This document shows, piece after piece, positions 10,980 to 22,931 of a stretch of DNA of 64,000 nt. Made by a program: the position numbers and the translations under genes. The stretch spans positions 62,001 to 126,000 of the forward strand of contig JAYKKR010000038.1 of the NCBI GenBank assembly GCA_036971615.1. The letters run 5' to 3'. Position 1 is the first letter of the stretch. Each line of letters starts with the position of its first letter. The notes under the pieces were generated by a model. It saw only the letters and a program-made list of their open reading frames with translations, searched no databases and was not told where the DNA came from. Origin of the DNA: Amyloporia xantha (taxonomy: Eukaryota > Basidiomycota > Agaricomycetes > Polyporales > Adustoporiaceae).

Positions 10980-13293
10980 CACCTGTGGTATCCAAAGTTG
11001 TACAACAATTGCCCAGGTACCTGGGCTTAGCTCTGTGCACAACTTGGCCAGGGTTTTACAAGGCTTGTAATACAACTGGGCCTGCTGATTGACAATCCAC
11101 AAACCTGCCTAGCCTTTGTACAATGTTAACCTGGTTTGTAAATCCGCATTTTTGACAATTTCAGTTAAATACTGGGCAAGCTTGTAATAAATATAATCAT
11201 ATATTTCTGCTGTACAGGTCATATATCATTATATATCATTAAAATCCGCTTATTTCTGCCAATCCATATATGGTAATATCCAATACAGGATTATTATATA
11301 TCATTAGAATCCGCTTGAATGGGCCATTCCAAATATGGTAATAGCCAGTATATACACCATTAGAATTTGTTTGAATGGGCCATTCCAAATATGGTAATAT
11401 TCAATATAGGATTGTTATATATCATTGGGATCCATTTGAATGGGGCAATACAAATATGGAATAAAATGTAGGGGTATTATATACCATTAGAAAGCACTTG
11501 AATGGGTCATTCCCAATATGGTAATGGTCCATTTGGGGCTGGCACATCAATAATGATGATTTCGGGGGTGGTTATATTTTCATATCATCGCGTTTGAATC
11601 AGTATTTTGCATTTTCTGGCTTAATCAGGCAAGCTAGGGGTCTGGAAAAATTTATCTGGGATCCTTGGATGATGCTCTACGACTTTCATTTCTACCATAT
11701 ATGGCAATATTTCCTTTTTTGGAAAGTGTCGGTAGCACTCATGGGGCTATACAGCAGGGGAATATCAGTGAGAATGTGTATCAGAAGTGGTATAATGTAG
11801 TGCAGCATGTGGTGTGAATGGCTAGTGAACAGTCAGAGACGGCTATGTTAGTAACACAGATGTTCACATGTCTCATCGCTTTTGCTATTTGACAATCAGC
11901 CAGTCAGTGCACACCATGCATTGCTAATGTTTGAGGTAGATAGTATACTGCACACAGTCAATCACTTGACTGATCAGTGTACTCAACAGTCACTCATATC
12001 TAGTATTTAGTTACTGGCAGTTGGCAATCAGTCAGTCAATCAGTCAGTCAGTCATAAGTGCGCACTCAGTCACTTTGTCTGCAACTGGACATGAGGTTGA
12101 TGAAGTTCAAACATAAGTCTGTACACAAATACACATCTGTTCACACATATTGACAATGACTTGGACAATAACATAAGTGACTTTTGACCTGAGATCACAG
12201 TGACTGAGTGCGCACTTATGACTGACTGACTGATTGACTGACTGATTGCCAACTGCCAGTAACTAAATACTAGATATGAGTGACTGTTGAGTACACTGAT
12301 CAGTCAAGTGATTGACTGTGTGCAGTATACTATCTACCTCAAACATTAGCAATGCATGGTGTGCACTGACTGGCTGATTGTCAAATAGCAAAAGCGATGA
12401 GACATGTGAACATCTGTGTTACTAACATAGCCGTCTCTGACTGTTCACTAGCCATTCACACCACATGCTGCACTACATTATACCACTTCTGATACACATT
12501 CTCACTGATATTCCCCTGCTGTATAGCCCCATGAGTGCTACCGACACTTTCCAAAAAAGGAAATATTGCCATATATGGTAGAAATGAAAGTCGTAGAGCA
12601 TCATCCAAGGATCCCAGATAAATTTTTCCAGACCCCTAGCTTGCCTGATTAAGCCAGAAAATGCAAAATACTGATTCAAACGCGATGATATGAAAATATA
12701 ACCACCCCCGAAATCATCATTATTGATGTGCCAGCCCCAAATGGACCATTACCATATTGGGAATGACCCATTCAAGTGCTTTCTAATGGTATATAATACC
12801 CCTACATTTTATTCCATATTTGTATTGCCCCATTCAAATGGATCCCAATGATATATAACAATCCTATATTGAATATTACCATATTTGGAATGGCCCATTC
12901 AAACAAATTCTAATGGTGTATATACTGGCTATTACCATATTTGGAATGGCCCATTCAAGCGGATTCTAATGATATATAATAATCCTGTATTGGATATTAC
13001 CATATATGGATTGGCAGAAATAAGCGGATTTTAATGATATATAATGATATATGACCTGTACAGCAGAAATATATGATTATATTTATTACAAGCTTGCCCA
13101 GTATTTAACTGAAATTGTCAAAAATGCGGATTTACAAACCAGGTTAACATTGTACAAAGGCTAGGCAGGTTTGTGGATTGTCAATCAGCAGGCCCAGTTG
13201 TATTACAAGCCTTGTAAAACCCTGGCCAAGTTGTGCACAGAGCTAAGCCCAGGTACCTGGGCAATTGTTGTACAACTTTGGATACCACAGGTG
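10980..13293 (+). mobile_element. 2,314-bp palindromic (foldback-like) element inside the Plavaka gene
   Basis: The left arm (10980 to about 12073) and right arm (about 12200-13293) are inverted copies of about 1,094 bp, with no length difference at any checked point and apparently almost no mismatches, around a roughly 126-bp spacer. Ends are CACCTGTGGTATCC. The 7-bp direct repeat GACATCC flanks it (10973-10979 and 13294-13300). Excision of element plus one repeat restores the codons FPRADI-HELLSG. The arms are AT-rich with many variants of a CCAAATATGGTAAT motif; the inner ends are rich in CAGTCAGT-type repeats. Each arm contains the same 68-codon open frame (11594-11800 on +, 12473-12679 on -), probably fortuitous. 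No transposase is present and the superfamily is unassigned. Confidence 0.9.
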
Positions 13294-15066
13294 GACATCC
13301 ATGAATTGCTCTCCGGTGACCTTCTCCATCAAGTCATCAAGGGTGCATTCAAGGACAACCTTGTGACATGGGTGGGACAGTATTTAGTTTTGGAGCATGG
13401 TGAAGCCCGGGCCACGGAGATTCTCGACGAGATTGATAGACGGTGAGTATGACTTGATTTGAATCATTCTTATGAGTGAACAATCACCTACTAAAAGACT
13501 GCCTGACATCATGATACAGATTGGCCGCTGTGCCGCCATTCGCTGGCCTTCGCCATTTTCATCAAGGGCGCAATTTCAAGCAATGGACGGGTGATGATTC
13601 GAAAGGTTTAATGAAGGTATGTAGCCAGGTGACGTACCTGTGTCTATGTGTTGTCTGACGGCCACTGGCATCAACTGATTAATTATCTTACAGATCTACC
13701 TGCCTGCGATAGCTGGCCTCGTACCTCCGGCGATCGTTCGTACCACGAGCGCATTGCTCGACTTCACCTACCTGGTCCGCCGTTCAGTCCATACTGAGAA
13801 AACGATCACGGAGGTCGAACATATGCTGCGCCGTTATCACCGGCATCGTGAGATATTTCGTACAACTGCTGTCCGAGGCGATGACAGTCTCGGCTTTTCC
13901 ACTCCCCGTCAGCACTCCCTCGGTCACTACCCTCGACATATTTGTAATTACGGAGCACCGAACGGCTTGTGCACTTCAATTACAGAATCGAAGCATATCA
14001 AAGCCGTCAAGGAGCCTTGGCGTCGCTCAAGTCGATTTGAGGCCCTCGGGCAAATGTTATTGACAAATCAGCGTCTTGACAAATTGGCGGCAGCCCGCGT
14101 GGACTTCACTGCCCGCGGTATGTTAGACGGCACTTGTCTGTCAGATACTCTGCGGACACTTCTTGTTGAGCAAGAACCAGCAAACAATGGCCCCGAACAC
14201 TATCAAGAACAACAACATGCTGCTCTGCCATTTGCTGATGAAGACATTCAAGTTGAAGATGCTGCCGAGGAAGATGAGGACGACGAGGATGGAGATGTTG
14301 ACGGCCCTATGCTCGACGCTTTTGTCACCCTCGCGCGGCGGCCTGGTAAGCTCACTTCGTGGCACTTTGAGATACATGCATCCTCACCCATTCGTTTATA
14401 GCGAAAGGTTACGCGCGCCATCTCGCGGACTTAGGTTTACAAGTCGGACACCCAGATATTGTCGATCTCGTCGCTAAATTCCTGTGGCAACAACTCACGG
14501 ACGATAACGACGATCGTTCGCCATCACGAGCCGAGCTTGCGCTATATCGAAATGCGCGTCTCCGTGTATCCATTTTTCATTCTGCTGTAGCCACATTTTT
14601 CGCTCCAAGCGATCTGTCCGGCACGGGTGGCATGCGTTGCGAATGGATTCGTGCGACGCCTTCTTGGCGTTCAGGACCTGCGCGATACGACTGCATTTTT
14701 GCTAGCAAAGACCCCACGGCAAGGGGATTCCGTGCGTATCATGCTGCACGGGTGCGATTGTTATTTTCCTTTTGTTTTAATGGAACTACATACCCTTGTG
14801 CTTTGGTGGAATGGTTTCTACCTGTTGGAGATGAACCCGATGATGACACTGGCATGTGGATCGTCGAGCCGGAATTTGACGAGAACGGCCAAAGGCCGTG
14901 CGAAATCATACACTTAGATTCCCTCGTGCGCAGCGTTCATCTGATTGGAGTTTATGGTGACACTTTCCTCCCACTGCGATTCAAAGCGTCAGATTCATTA
15001 GATGCTTTCCGTGCATTTTATGTTAATAAGTTTGCAGACTACCATTCTCATGAAAATGTATTCTAA

Positions 15067-16861
15067 TAGTCTGTACCTATTGAAACTTATGATTAATATA
15101 CTATGTCTGATGATCTGACCAGTCTAAGTGCGGAGGAGCCAAAGATGGCCCAGCCCGATCAGACTATACAGACAAATTTCAGGATTCTCAGGCCGTTTCA
15201 GTCGCCTCAGGTAAACTCAGACGACGCGCCACTTTGCTGATGCAGATCGACCGACGACTGATGTAGGGAATCCTCAGAACCGCTAGTGACGACAGAGAAG
15301 AGGTAATGGCAACCCAAATAATCCGTGACGCAAACATGCGGTACCGTTATTGGTCCAGTCACTAATCGGCGACCACTTGTGTTCTGCGGGAGCAACTACT
15401 CCCGTGTCTGAAATCTGGATTCAGTTTCTGTGGCTGAAGCACCGCGTAAGCCTATGTCGTTCTACGCACCAGTCGCAAGCGTTGTCCATATATTGTGATA
15501 TCTTTTAGCATGTGCTGAGGAACTACTAGACGATCAACGCTCACCGTGACAGCGAGCGAGGTCGTCCGATGCAATGGGTATGTGGTGTGGTGGTGTAGAC
15601 TCCTGGCGAACAGGCTGGGATTGAGCTAGAAGTGAGGACTGATGCTCATTTCGCAAATATGACAAGAAATTTATGTCAGCCTTCCTCTTTCTAACTGTCT
15701 TACGTGAAACAGTGACTGCCCAGAGCCGACACCTGTAAGCCTGCGCACTGGGAGACGTGACAACACCACTAGAAGACTGTCTGCTTAGCATCTATAGACC
15801 GAGCGACGACAAGGAGAAACGAGTGGGAGAAGCGCACGCGCTCAGCGAAGGGCATATGTAGCGCAACCAGGAGCCGCGAGTCTTTAACTAGTCACAGACA
15901 GGAATATATGGTAGATACGGCTGGGTTGGGAGGGCAAGGAAGAACAGCAGCACTCGCTGAAGGACTCTGTGTGCGCACAACGAGCTCGTGCCAGTGATCT
16001 GTCTAAGAGGTCCAAAAAGCTGTCCGAGCCTCAGCGGTCGGTATGGCAGTGCATCTGGTCGGACTCAGCATGATCTGCGAATCTGAACATGATGCGTGAA
16101 ACGCACAGCCGCTATCACAACATTGCTGTTGTGTGCTGCGTCCAGGCATACGCAAGGGACAAAAGGACTAAGAGTTTGACTCGGACACGCCATTTGGGGC
16201 TAGAAATGGTGTGTGGAGAGCACGACGAAAAGGGCCGTGCTCGTTCTTCGACACGTTCACCAGTGTGGAGATCAAAGGGCGGATAATGCATGGCTCTGCT
16301 GGCATTTACGCACTAGCAATAGCCAGTAACCCTCGCGTCAATGTTCAATGTTCAGCTTCTATCCTGGCATCTTACGGATTTTGGATTTGAGCCTTCCTTT
16401 CCAACAATTGTCAAGCGTCATCCATTCTTTTTACAAGAGCAAAGAACAATTGCTGCATCATTGTGATTCAGTAGAGGTGGGCGAGATGAAAATCGGCGGA
16501 GCATCCGGTGTGAGCCACAGAGCGCGAGGAGAGGTGTCCGCAGGTGCATGAACTGCGCGAACGGGTTGGACACCATCGCATGATAGAGTGGATACACGTA
16601 TTCAAGTCACGTAGATTATCGGACCGAGGAGGGGGCACAAACGCAGGGACTGTGGTAGAACGAGAGTGTGGACAGAAGCAGACAGACAGCAATTGATAAG
16701 GACGGGGTGCATCATGATGACGCTTGAAGAAAGCCAATTGTCCTGTACAATCCTGCTCCCAAAAGTTCAAGAGCGCAGCAATGATGGCATATGCTAGAAC
16801 AACTGGTATCAATAACATCGTGATCATAATTGTCACTACCAAGCTCACCGGCGAAACAAGT
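15067..16861. other. Intergenic, no supported gene
   Basis: Short open frames without motifs. A hydrophobic minus-strand frame near 16720-16900 overlaps the 3' end of the next BTB gene in another frame and is discounted. Confidence 0.35.
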
Positions 16862-16921
16862 TCAACCTGTCTTGGTGTCCCATCTGGGAATCGACAAGTT
16901 AAACATGGCCGGTAAGGCATT

Positions 16922-17122
16922 CATCAGGAAATGTCAAATTTGCCTTAATGTACTTATATTGCACTTATCTGTCTTAATAAGAGAATTAAGTGCATTAAGA
17001 CAAAATTAATACGATCCCTTTACTTTGAAATGGTCTTAAACCAGTCTTAAATGTCTTAAACAGGACAAAAAGTCGAAAAAAGTGTGATTAAGTGGATAAG
17101 TCAAATTTGACATTTGCTGATG
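16922..17122 (+). mobile_element. 201-bp MITE with CATCAGG ends, copy 1
   Basis: The outer end CATCAGGAAATGTCAAATTTG and the inner end, read on the other strand CATCAGCAAATGTCAAATTTG, are imperfect terminal inverted repeats of one small AT-rich non-coding element. It sits in the 3' coding part of the BTB gene. The target duplication is too short or degenerate to define. Confidence 0.85.
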
Positions 17123-18075
17123 CTTCCAAATCCCTCTTTGCGCTTCCAAATCTCTTGTTTGGAACGCAGACACACAGTCTACGCAAAAGTCCTCTTCGAC
17201 AAGAGCTGTGTCAAACGGGAACAGTGGATCACAAGTGAATGTTTGAAATTCGCATTCTTGGAATCGTCGGAGGAAGGAAACCCAATTCGGCCTACAAGTC
17301 GTTTGCTGCTTACAGCCAGGAGGAATTGTGACTTTGAAAACGTGCCGGAAGATGTGCTCGGTGGCAAGCGCGAGACTGCATTTTGCATTGATGCACCGCT
17401 CTATGTCCTCCGAGGACAGACGCTCGATGGTACCATCCGAGTGAAGCGCACTGTCTATGAGACAACAAACCAGGAGCTGACAACAGAGATACAATGCAGT
17501 AGGCAGCATGTCTTCATGATTCGTTAAGCGTGCCAAATTAACTGTGATAATATCATCGGCACGACCGCCTGAAATCCCCTTAGAGTGCTTGACCAGTATG
17601 TTCAACGAGAGATTTGATGTCCATTTCTCAAAGTCGTTGGTATATATTGTTTTCAAGTGAGCTAAAGCATCGTCTTTCAGATTGTCAATTTGGTATTTGT
17701 GACCCAGGCGTATCAACACTGCGATAATGTCGAAGTCAAGTTGACTGTCTACACGGAAGTACCTGCAAAATGTGTTTCAGCACAGGTTGAACAAACTATA
17801 CAGAAAATACCGCGAACACACGTTAAACCCTTATATAGAGCCCTTAACAGATGGTGCAGATCATCGGGAGAATCTGCCAAGTGGACGACTGGGCATTGAT
17901 CGACTTGCTCCGCTGTCTCAGATTGCGGGATAGTAAAGAGGTCACACTGGCAGAAGACCTCTGAGTGCAAGGAAAGTATGCCTTGATGTACGCGAAATGC
18001 AGTGCCATGAGCGATGAGGACAATGTTCCCATTGTCAAACCAGAACTCGGTGTTCTGGATATTGATGTTGTTATT

Positions 18076-18276
18076 CATCAGCAAATGTCAAATTTGACTT
18101 ATCCACTTAATCACACTTTTTTCGACTTTTTGTCCTGTTTAAGACATTTAAGACTGGTTTAAGACCATTTCAAAGTGAAGGGATCGTATTAATTTTGTCT
18201 TAATGCACTTAATTCTCTTATTAAGACAGATAAGTGCAATATAAGTACATTAAGGCAAATTTGACATTTCCTGATG
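18076..18276 (-). mobile_element. 201-bp MITE with CATCAGG ends, copy 2, inverted
   Basis: This is the reverse complement of the element at 16922-17122 over all 201 bp, with no indel and a single difference noted by eye (TACTTTGAAA against CACTTTGAAA). It lies in the first coding segment of the BTB gene. The two copies give the region the look of a 1.36-kb element with 201-bp terminal inverted repeats. Confidence 0.88.
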
Positions 18277-18332
18277 TTGTGGGCCGTGTCAACTTGATTT
18301 TCGGTACGCGGTCTCTTTGCGGGCTTGTTCAT

Positions 18333-18798
18333 GTCAGAGCGAAGAAAAGACGGCCGTAATTATGTAGGGCTGGTGTTTGGTCGGTGTGGTTAGAAAGGTG
18401 ACCTCTGTCATGTAACAAGCTACGATGTCCGGTTTCGTGAGAACATGATCGACTGCCGATTCACTGCACATCAGGCGAGATTTCCTCGCCGGATATTGCC
18501 GGGATATCCGAAATATCCTGAGACTATCCTGGAGATATGCTGGCTGGATACTCAATGGAAAACGCCAGGTTTTATCCGATTTTCGGGCAGTCTTCTGGCA
18601 GTTTTCAGCCGCTCTCCCAGCAATATCCTTCGTAGGTTATTTCTCCCTTTATAGCACTGGTCACTGGCGTGCGCCACCCCGCCACTCCACCGCACTCGAT
18701 GTACATATAAGATGTCGTATTTGCCTCAAATCTTTGATAATACAATATTGATCGAGTCGAGTCGTACCTACACTATGCCATAGGAACTGGAAACGCAC
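18333..18798. other. Intergenic, no supported gene
   Basis: Upstream region of the BTB gene. It contains several short palindromic variants of GGATAT(N)CC but no gene. Confidence 0.35.
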
Positions 18799-19463
18799 TT
18801 ACAACACGGTGCATAGAGGATTGTACAGTAGCAGGAGCGCCACGGGCGGCACCGCGTCCGCGTTCGCGGCGACGAGCCCACCCTCGCGCTCGTTCCACGT
18901 CGCGAGGAGCTCCGCGGACGGCGCGGTGCCAATGAGGCCCGGGTGCGAGACACCCGCGAAGCGCACACTGGGGATGTGGCGGGACGTCGCGTAGACGCCT
19001 AAGCAGAGGGGATGCCAGTGGGTGAGCAGTGTCGTACGGCGAGGCGGGGCGGAGAGCACGTACCCTTGAAGTCCCAGATGGCCTTTGCGGCCTTGCTCTT
19101 TAATTCTCGCGCTGAGGAGACGTTAGGTGTTGGATAATGTGCGACTGGGAGCAGGCTTACCGAACAGACCACCACTGTTCTCGAGCTCGAAGATGCCCTG
19201 GATATGGTGACAGCATTACCGTGCCGAAAATGACCTGCCTGGTATGATCCGTAAGAGAACTTACAGTGTATCCCCACGGCGTCTTCTCGAACGGCGTCAC
19301 TGTCCATGACCATTGAGAGTCGATCACACAAGGGCATGGGTAATGATCATACCATCCAGAATGTCCACGACGAGACGGTCCCCGGGCTCTGCACCCTCAA
19401 CAGCAATCGGCCCAGACAGGTTGTGAATCCTGGTCAGGTCCACATTCCGGACATTGTCGCTAC
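18799..19463 (-). pseudogene. Formamidase/acetamidase (FmdA/AmdA family) remnant, truncated at both ends
   Basis: Five phase-compatible exons (19353-19463, 19265-19299, 19161-19197, 19064-19111, 18799-18998) encode the middle of a formamidase: DLTRIHNLSGPIAVEGAEP, PFEKTPWGYT, GIFELENSGGLF, KAAKAIWDF and VRFAGVSHPGLIGTAPS. Enzymes of this family hydrolyse formamide or acetamide to ammonium and the acid, and are about 400 residues long. Here the frame stops soon after NADAVPPVA, so roughly the last 150 residues are missing. The substrate-binding N-terminal part (the usual HNRWHPDIP motif) is not found upstream. A possible first exon starts with ATG at 19707 but does not look like the family. 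The open frames that remain suggest recent truncation. Confidence 0.72.
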
Positions 19464-19714
19464 CTGTGTGGTGTATAAGCATCGGTCACTTGAGGAGAGA
19501 CTCATGTGCGCACAAGACCTTTGGCGGGTTCGCGGGCCTATCAAGCAGCGCATGCATACCTGGGTCAGTCTGAACGCCGTGCCATACTGCAGCATCACTC
19601 ACACGAATGGATTGAGCTGCAGGCATAGTAAGCAGACACAATCGGCGCGGACAACCCAAGCCCAAGGCGTACCTCGATCAGCGTGGGGTGAGGTACAGAG
19701 TTTGCTTTAGTGGC

Positions 19715-21066
19715 CATGATGAGTGCGTTTGCGACGACGAGTGTGTGATCCTTGAGCGCGAGTACGGGGGAATAGTGCTCGAAGAAGGCGGGCCAAGCGA
19801 CTCGTCGGAGGCTTTATCTTCTCGTCCTGCTCGAGACATGACGATAGGAAACGGAAAGACAGCGGCCCGATCCTTCTCCCAGGCCTTGGCCTCCCCAGAG
19901 CTGGTTCTCCTGTGGCTGATAAGATTCGAGAAGACCAATCGACCGACGTCGTCCCAAAAGCCTAATGCCTTCTACCTGAGCGGTGCAGATAGGACAATAT
20001 GTCGACGCGTAGAATTACCATTACATTACTGTGAAGAACAAATCATCGGCCTCTCAATTCAGAGCTAGACGAATAATATGCCTTCTTGATTTGTTGCACT
20101 GTTCGGATTGTTGTGGTTACCTGTGAATGACACAGGCACACTGTTTTGTGAGCTTGGAGCAGAACTTGAACTAGAGGGCGAGGACCAGGGTCCAGGAGAA
20201 AACAGAATCTGAGAGCCTCCAGGAAAGATGTCAGCCGGTAGATGTTCAGTTGGTAGCTGAGAATCAAGATTAGCAGAAGCGAAGGAGTCGGGCTGGTGGG
20301 TGAGCCGTGGATCCCTGTGTGAAGCCGAATCATGACCAAGGGACATGTTGTACGCAGTCTGAGTAGATTGTGACGGCAGCGGATGATTTTCAGGTACAGT
20401 ATGGACTTAATATGCGTTCGAGCTTGAGTTTCGCGGTCCCTGAGAAGATGTATGCGCCTGTTCTGCGTGGTCTATAGTGACGATGCGGGATCTGGCGAAC
20501 AGCTGGTGCAAGGGCATCACTTTAAATTGTGTGGATCAGCTGCATATGACTTACTAGTAAGACCGAGGGCGTATGGGGCAGAATCTCGCAGCATGGTGCA
20601 TGTATGCGTGTATATCCAGTTAAGCACGGTGTATTAGCAGTGACGCGGTGTACATGGTAGAAGTACACAAGTAGGGACTTAGAGGAAAGGCGGACGCGAG
20701 GAAGTCACGAGATCATGTAGGTGCTGACATAATGAATAAGCTGGCCAGGAGACGGCACGGAAATGTGAGTTCTCCTTGGAATTACCTTGCACAGGAAATC
20801 TGAAAGATGATCGCCTGAAAACCCGCCGTAAATCCAAACTTTCCTGCCGATTTCCTGTCAGGAAATTTCGGTCTGAAGTGCAGTGATTCCGGGCATCCAT
20901 TCACACAGCTTCAATGGAGAAAATGAAAGATACAGAAAAATATTTAAATATACAACTACATCTGAGTCACATGACCAACAAGCTGCAAAAACCTAGCCAC
21001 CTAGGGAAAAGGCACACTTGTGGACACTATCTACATCACTGACAACAGTTTATATTCCCCTTATCA
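19715..21066. other. Region without a firm gene; Ser/Pro-rich minus-strand exon possible
   Basis: A minus-strand open segment near 20120-20400 is rich in Ser, Pro and Gln (LFSPGPWSSPSSSSSAPSSQ) and ends at a GTAACC donor. It could be one exon of a regulatory protein, but no partner exons or domain were found. The rest holds only short frames. Confidence 0.25.
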
Positions 21067-22227
21067 TTACATGAAATCAGGATCTTCAAGTAGCAGCCTG
21101 GCAATATTGGGCATTTTGGCTGATTTGTGCTTGTTGAGCCTGGCTGTACAAATGTTAGCATGAAGAATTCCTGATGTGTGAGCTTGCTGATGCTTACTTG
21201 AAGATGAAATGACACTTCCAGAGCTTCCTTCCACCTTATCATCATCTTCCATCTTTGACTTCTTCCCCTTTCTCTCACTACTTGCACTGGATCTAGCTGC
21301 ATTTCTCATCAGCCCAGATGTAAGCTTGCTGGTTTTGTTCACCCACCCTTTCTTTTCTCTGCTTGAGACTCAAGATATTCTTCTGCAGTGGAAGGCCTTA
21401 GAAAAGCCTCCCACTCCTTGTCAGTTGCAGTCCCAAAAGGTATCAAGGCTTCCATCTCTTTCTTCCATGTAATGTATTGAATATCAGAGTTATAATCATC
21501 CTTGACCTCCTGATTCTTAAGCCTGCTGATGCTTTTCATAGTAAACACTAGAAGGTTCTAGTGAAGGACAATAAGCAGATTAATTCTATTCAGGAATCAT
21601 AATCTGATATATACCTTAATGACATCCTTCATTGCATTTGCAAATTCAGGTGAGAATGCAAATTTATATTCTCCAGTGACCTTTGATTCATAACTGTTAG
21701 CATCTTGACTTTGTTATGCCATACATCTTCATCACTCACCTCATCTTTCACTGCAAAGGAAAATATACCAGGCTCACTAATTGACTCCATAATGTTTTTG
21801 ATACGTGTAGATACATCATGAATCCTCTCTGTGATAATCTTCTGTTGAATGTGAATATTTGTGTCTCCAACTGATTTGTTATCAGCCTCTTCCAGGAGGC
21901 TTGCAATAACCTGCTTATCCTTGGCCTTTAGATGCAGATCAGTCAGTAAACAAACTTGCTGTTCCTATGTCATTTAGATTCTTACCACATATTCAACATC
22001 CTGTCATTTAGCCCTGATATTAGCATGTTGCTCATAAACAGCAGTACAAGCACTCAAACCTGGACAGGGAGGGCTTCATTGGTCCTTGGGCTTCCAAACT
22101 GAAATTTGTATCAATATATTGGTGATCTTATTCCCAATTTAATTCCTCCTCCATCTCAAACACTCACATCATATTTCTCTGCAGTGGTTGCCAATACATG
22201 TTCAGCAACAATTTGCTGAGACTGCAT

Positions 22228-22765
22228 TAAGGCTCCAACTATTTAGTTTATGTTTACAGAAAATCAGTATTTAAACAGTAAATAGTATATAGATAGTAAA
22301 TAAACAGTAAATAAACAGTATAAATGGTACATATACATATAAGAAAAAGAAAGCAGTATGTCCTCAAAATCTTCAATAACCCTTTATACAGCCAACACTC
22401 AGTGCCACAGTCTGTGCCTGTGATGAATATCATCAACACAAAGATGGTATGAAAAGAAACTAGTCATGATTTTTCATCAAAATGGGAGTATTTCCCTCCT
22501 TCTCTCAAATAACTGTGCAAATATCTCCCAATAAAAGTGATTATCTATCAAGTGAAGCCAGTTACATGTGACTTCTGGATGTCAGACCTGTTCTGGCCTT
22601 GTTGGATGCATGATATTTAACATCTCCTAGAAAAAATGTGTCACATCTGTTTACTGTTTACATACTGTTTATTTACCATTTACCGGGGTAGGGGTAGTTA
22701 AACATAAACAGTATACAGTTATAACCATTTATAAATGGTAAATAGATGAAATGGTTGGAGCCTTA
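22228..22765 (+). mobile_element. hAT-like MITE, 538 bp, in the AT-rich gene
   Basis: Perfect 12-bp inverted ends TAAGGCTCCAAC/GTTGGAGCCTTA are flanked by the 8-bp direct repeat GACTGCAT (22220-22227 and 22766-22773). Removing the element and one repeat rejoins IMQS to QQIVAEHV in frame on the minus strand, which confirms the borders. The interior is AT-rich with tandem AAACAGTAAAT-like units and no coding capacity. Confidence 0.9.
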
Positions 22766-22931
22766 GACTGCATGATATATTGGTGAGCATCATTAACATG
22801 CTTTTCTAATATTCTCAGGGCCTCAATGCTTGCATTGTTCAAGAAAGTGTTGTTTGATCCACCCAGTGCAGACATTTGTTCATTGGGCTTGACATAAGGC
22901 TTGATCAGAATAAGGTCACTAAGCTCATTCA

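Larger units (their letters stand above)
8895..15066 (+). pseudogene. Plavaka-type (KDZ-related) DNA transposase gene broken by two nested insertions
   Basis: Exons are 8895-9192, 9249-9760, 9815-10016, 10070-10691 (interrupted), 10755-10890, 10946-13442 (interrupted), 13520-13616, 13694-14345 and 14402-15066. With both insertions and one copy of each target duplication removed, the exons total 2,967 nt, an open frame of 988 residues. The N-terminus has a C2H2 finger (CRQCQRWFQNLSGLTQHRNAAH). Diagnostic Plavaka motifs follow: MFVPVILGSDKTTVSVANGQ, EYYPLYISLGNV, RRFRRQLF, LRPGMTTPEVVRCPDAHF, HFHQGRNFKQWTGDDSKGLM, KHIKAVKEPWRRSSRFEAL and, near the end, SLDAFRAFYVNKFADYHS. Intron 1 uses a GC-AG pair (GGCAAGT). 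An acidic DEDDEDGD stretch lies near residue 740. Terminal inverted repeats of the element itself were not found by eye. The gene must have been intact until these insertions. Confidence 0.85.
16862..18332 (-). pseudogene. BTB/POZ protein gene split by two MITE insertions
   Basis: The host gene can be followed through both insertions. The start at 18332 gives MNKPAKRPRTENQVDTAHN (compare MTESRKRPRT in the 4.5-kb paralog). After the first MITE the BTB domain resumes (NTEFWFDNGNIVLIA, FRVHQGILSLHSEVF), crosses a GTGTGT-AG intron near 17773-17832 and continues VLIRLGHKYQIDNLKDDALAHL. Near the C-terminus GIWK is cut by the second MITE, beyond which LPAMFNLSIPRW ends in TGA at 16862. From the first ATG the frame now stops inside the MITE. 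An internal ATG at 18084 could still start a BTB protein with a tail encoded by the other MITE. No other damage was seen, which suggests recent insertion. Confidence 0.82.

Noticed and set aside
11594..12679. Two identical 68-residue proteins in the palindromic element
   Set aside because: The identity is simply that of the inverted arms; composition is ordinary translated AT-rich DNA and no splice or homology evidence supports coding.
16468..16920. A small membrane protein gene on the minus strand
   Set aside because: Its first residues overlap the real BTB 3' end in another frame, and the rest has no support beyond one hydrophobic stretch.
16922..18276. A transposon with 201-bp terminal inverted repeats that captured a BTB gene
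   Set aside because: BTB coding sequence continues outside both repeats (KRPRT start at 18332, LPAMFNLSIPRW end at 16862) and each repeat has its own inverted ends, so these are two MITE insertions in a resident gene.
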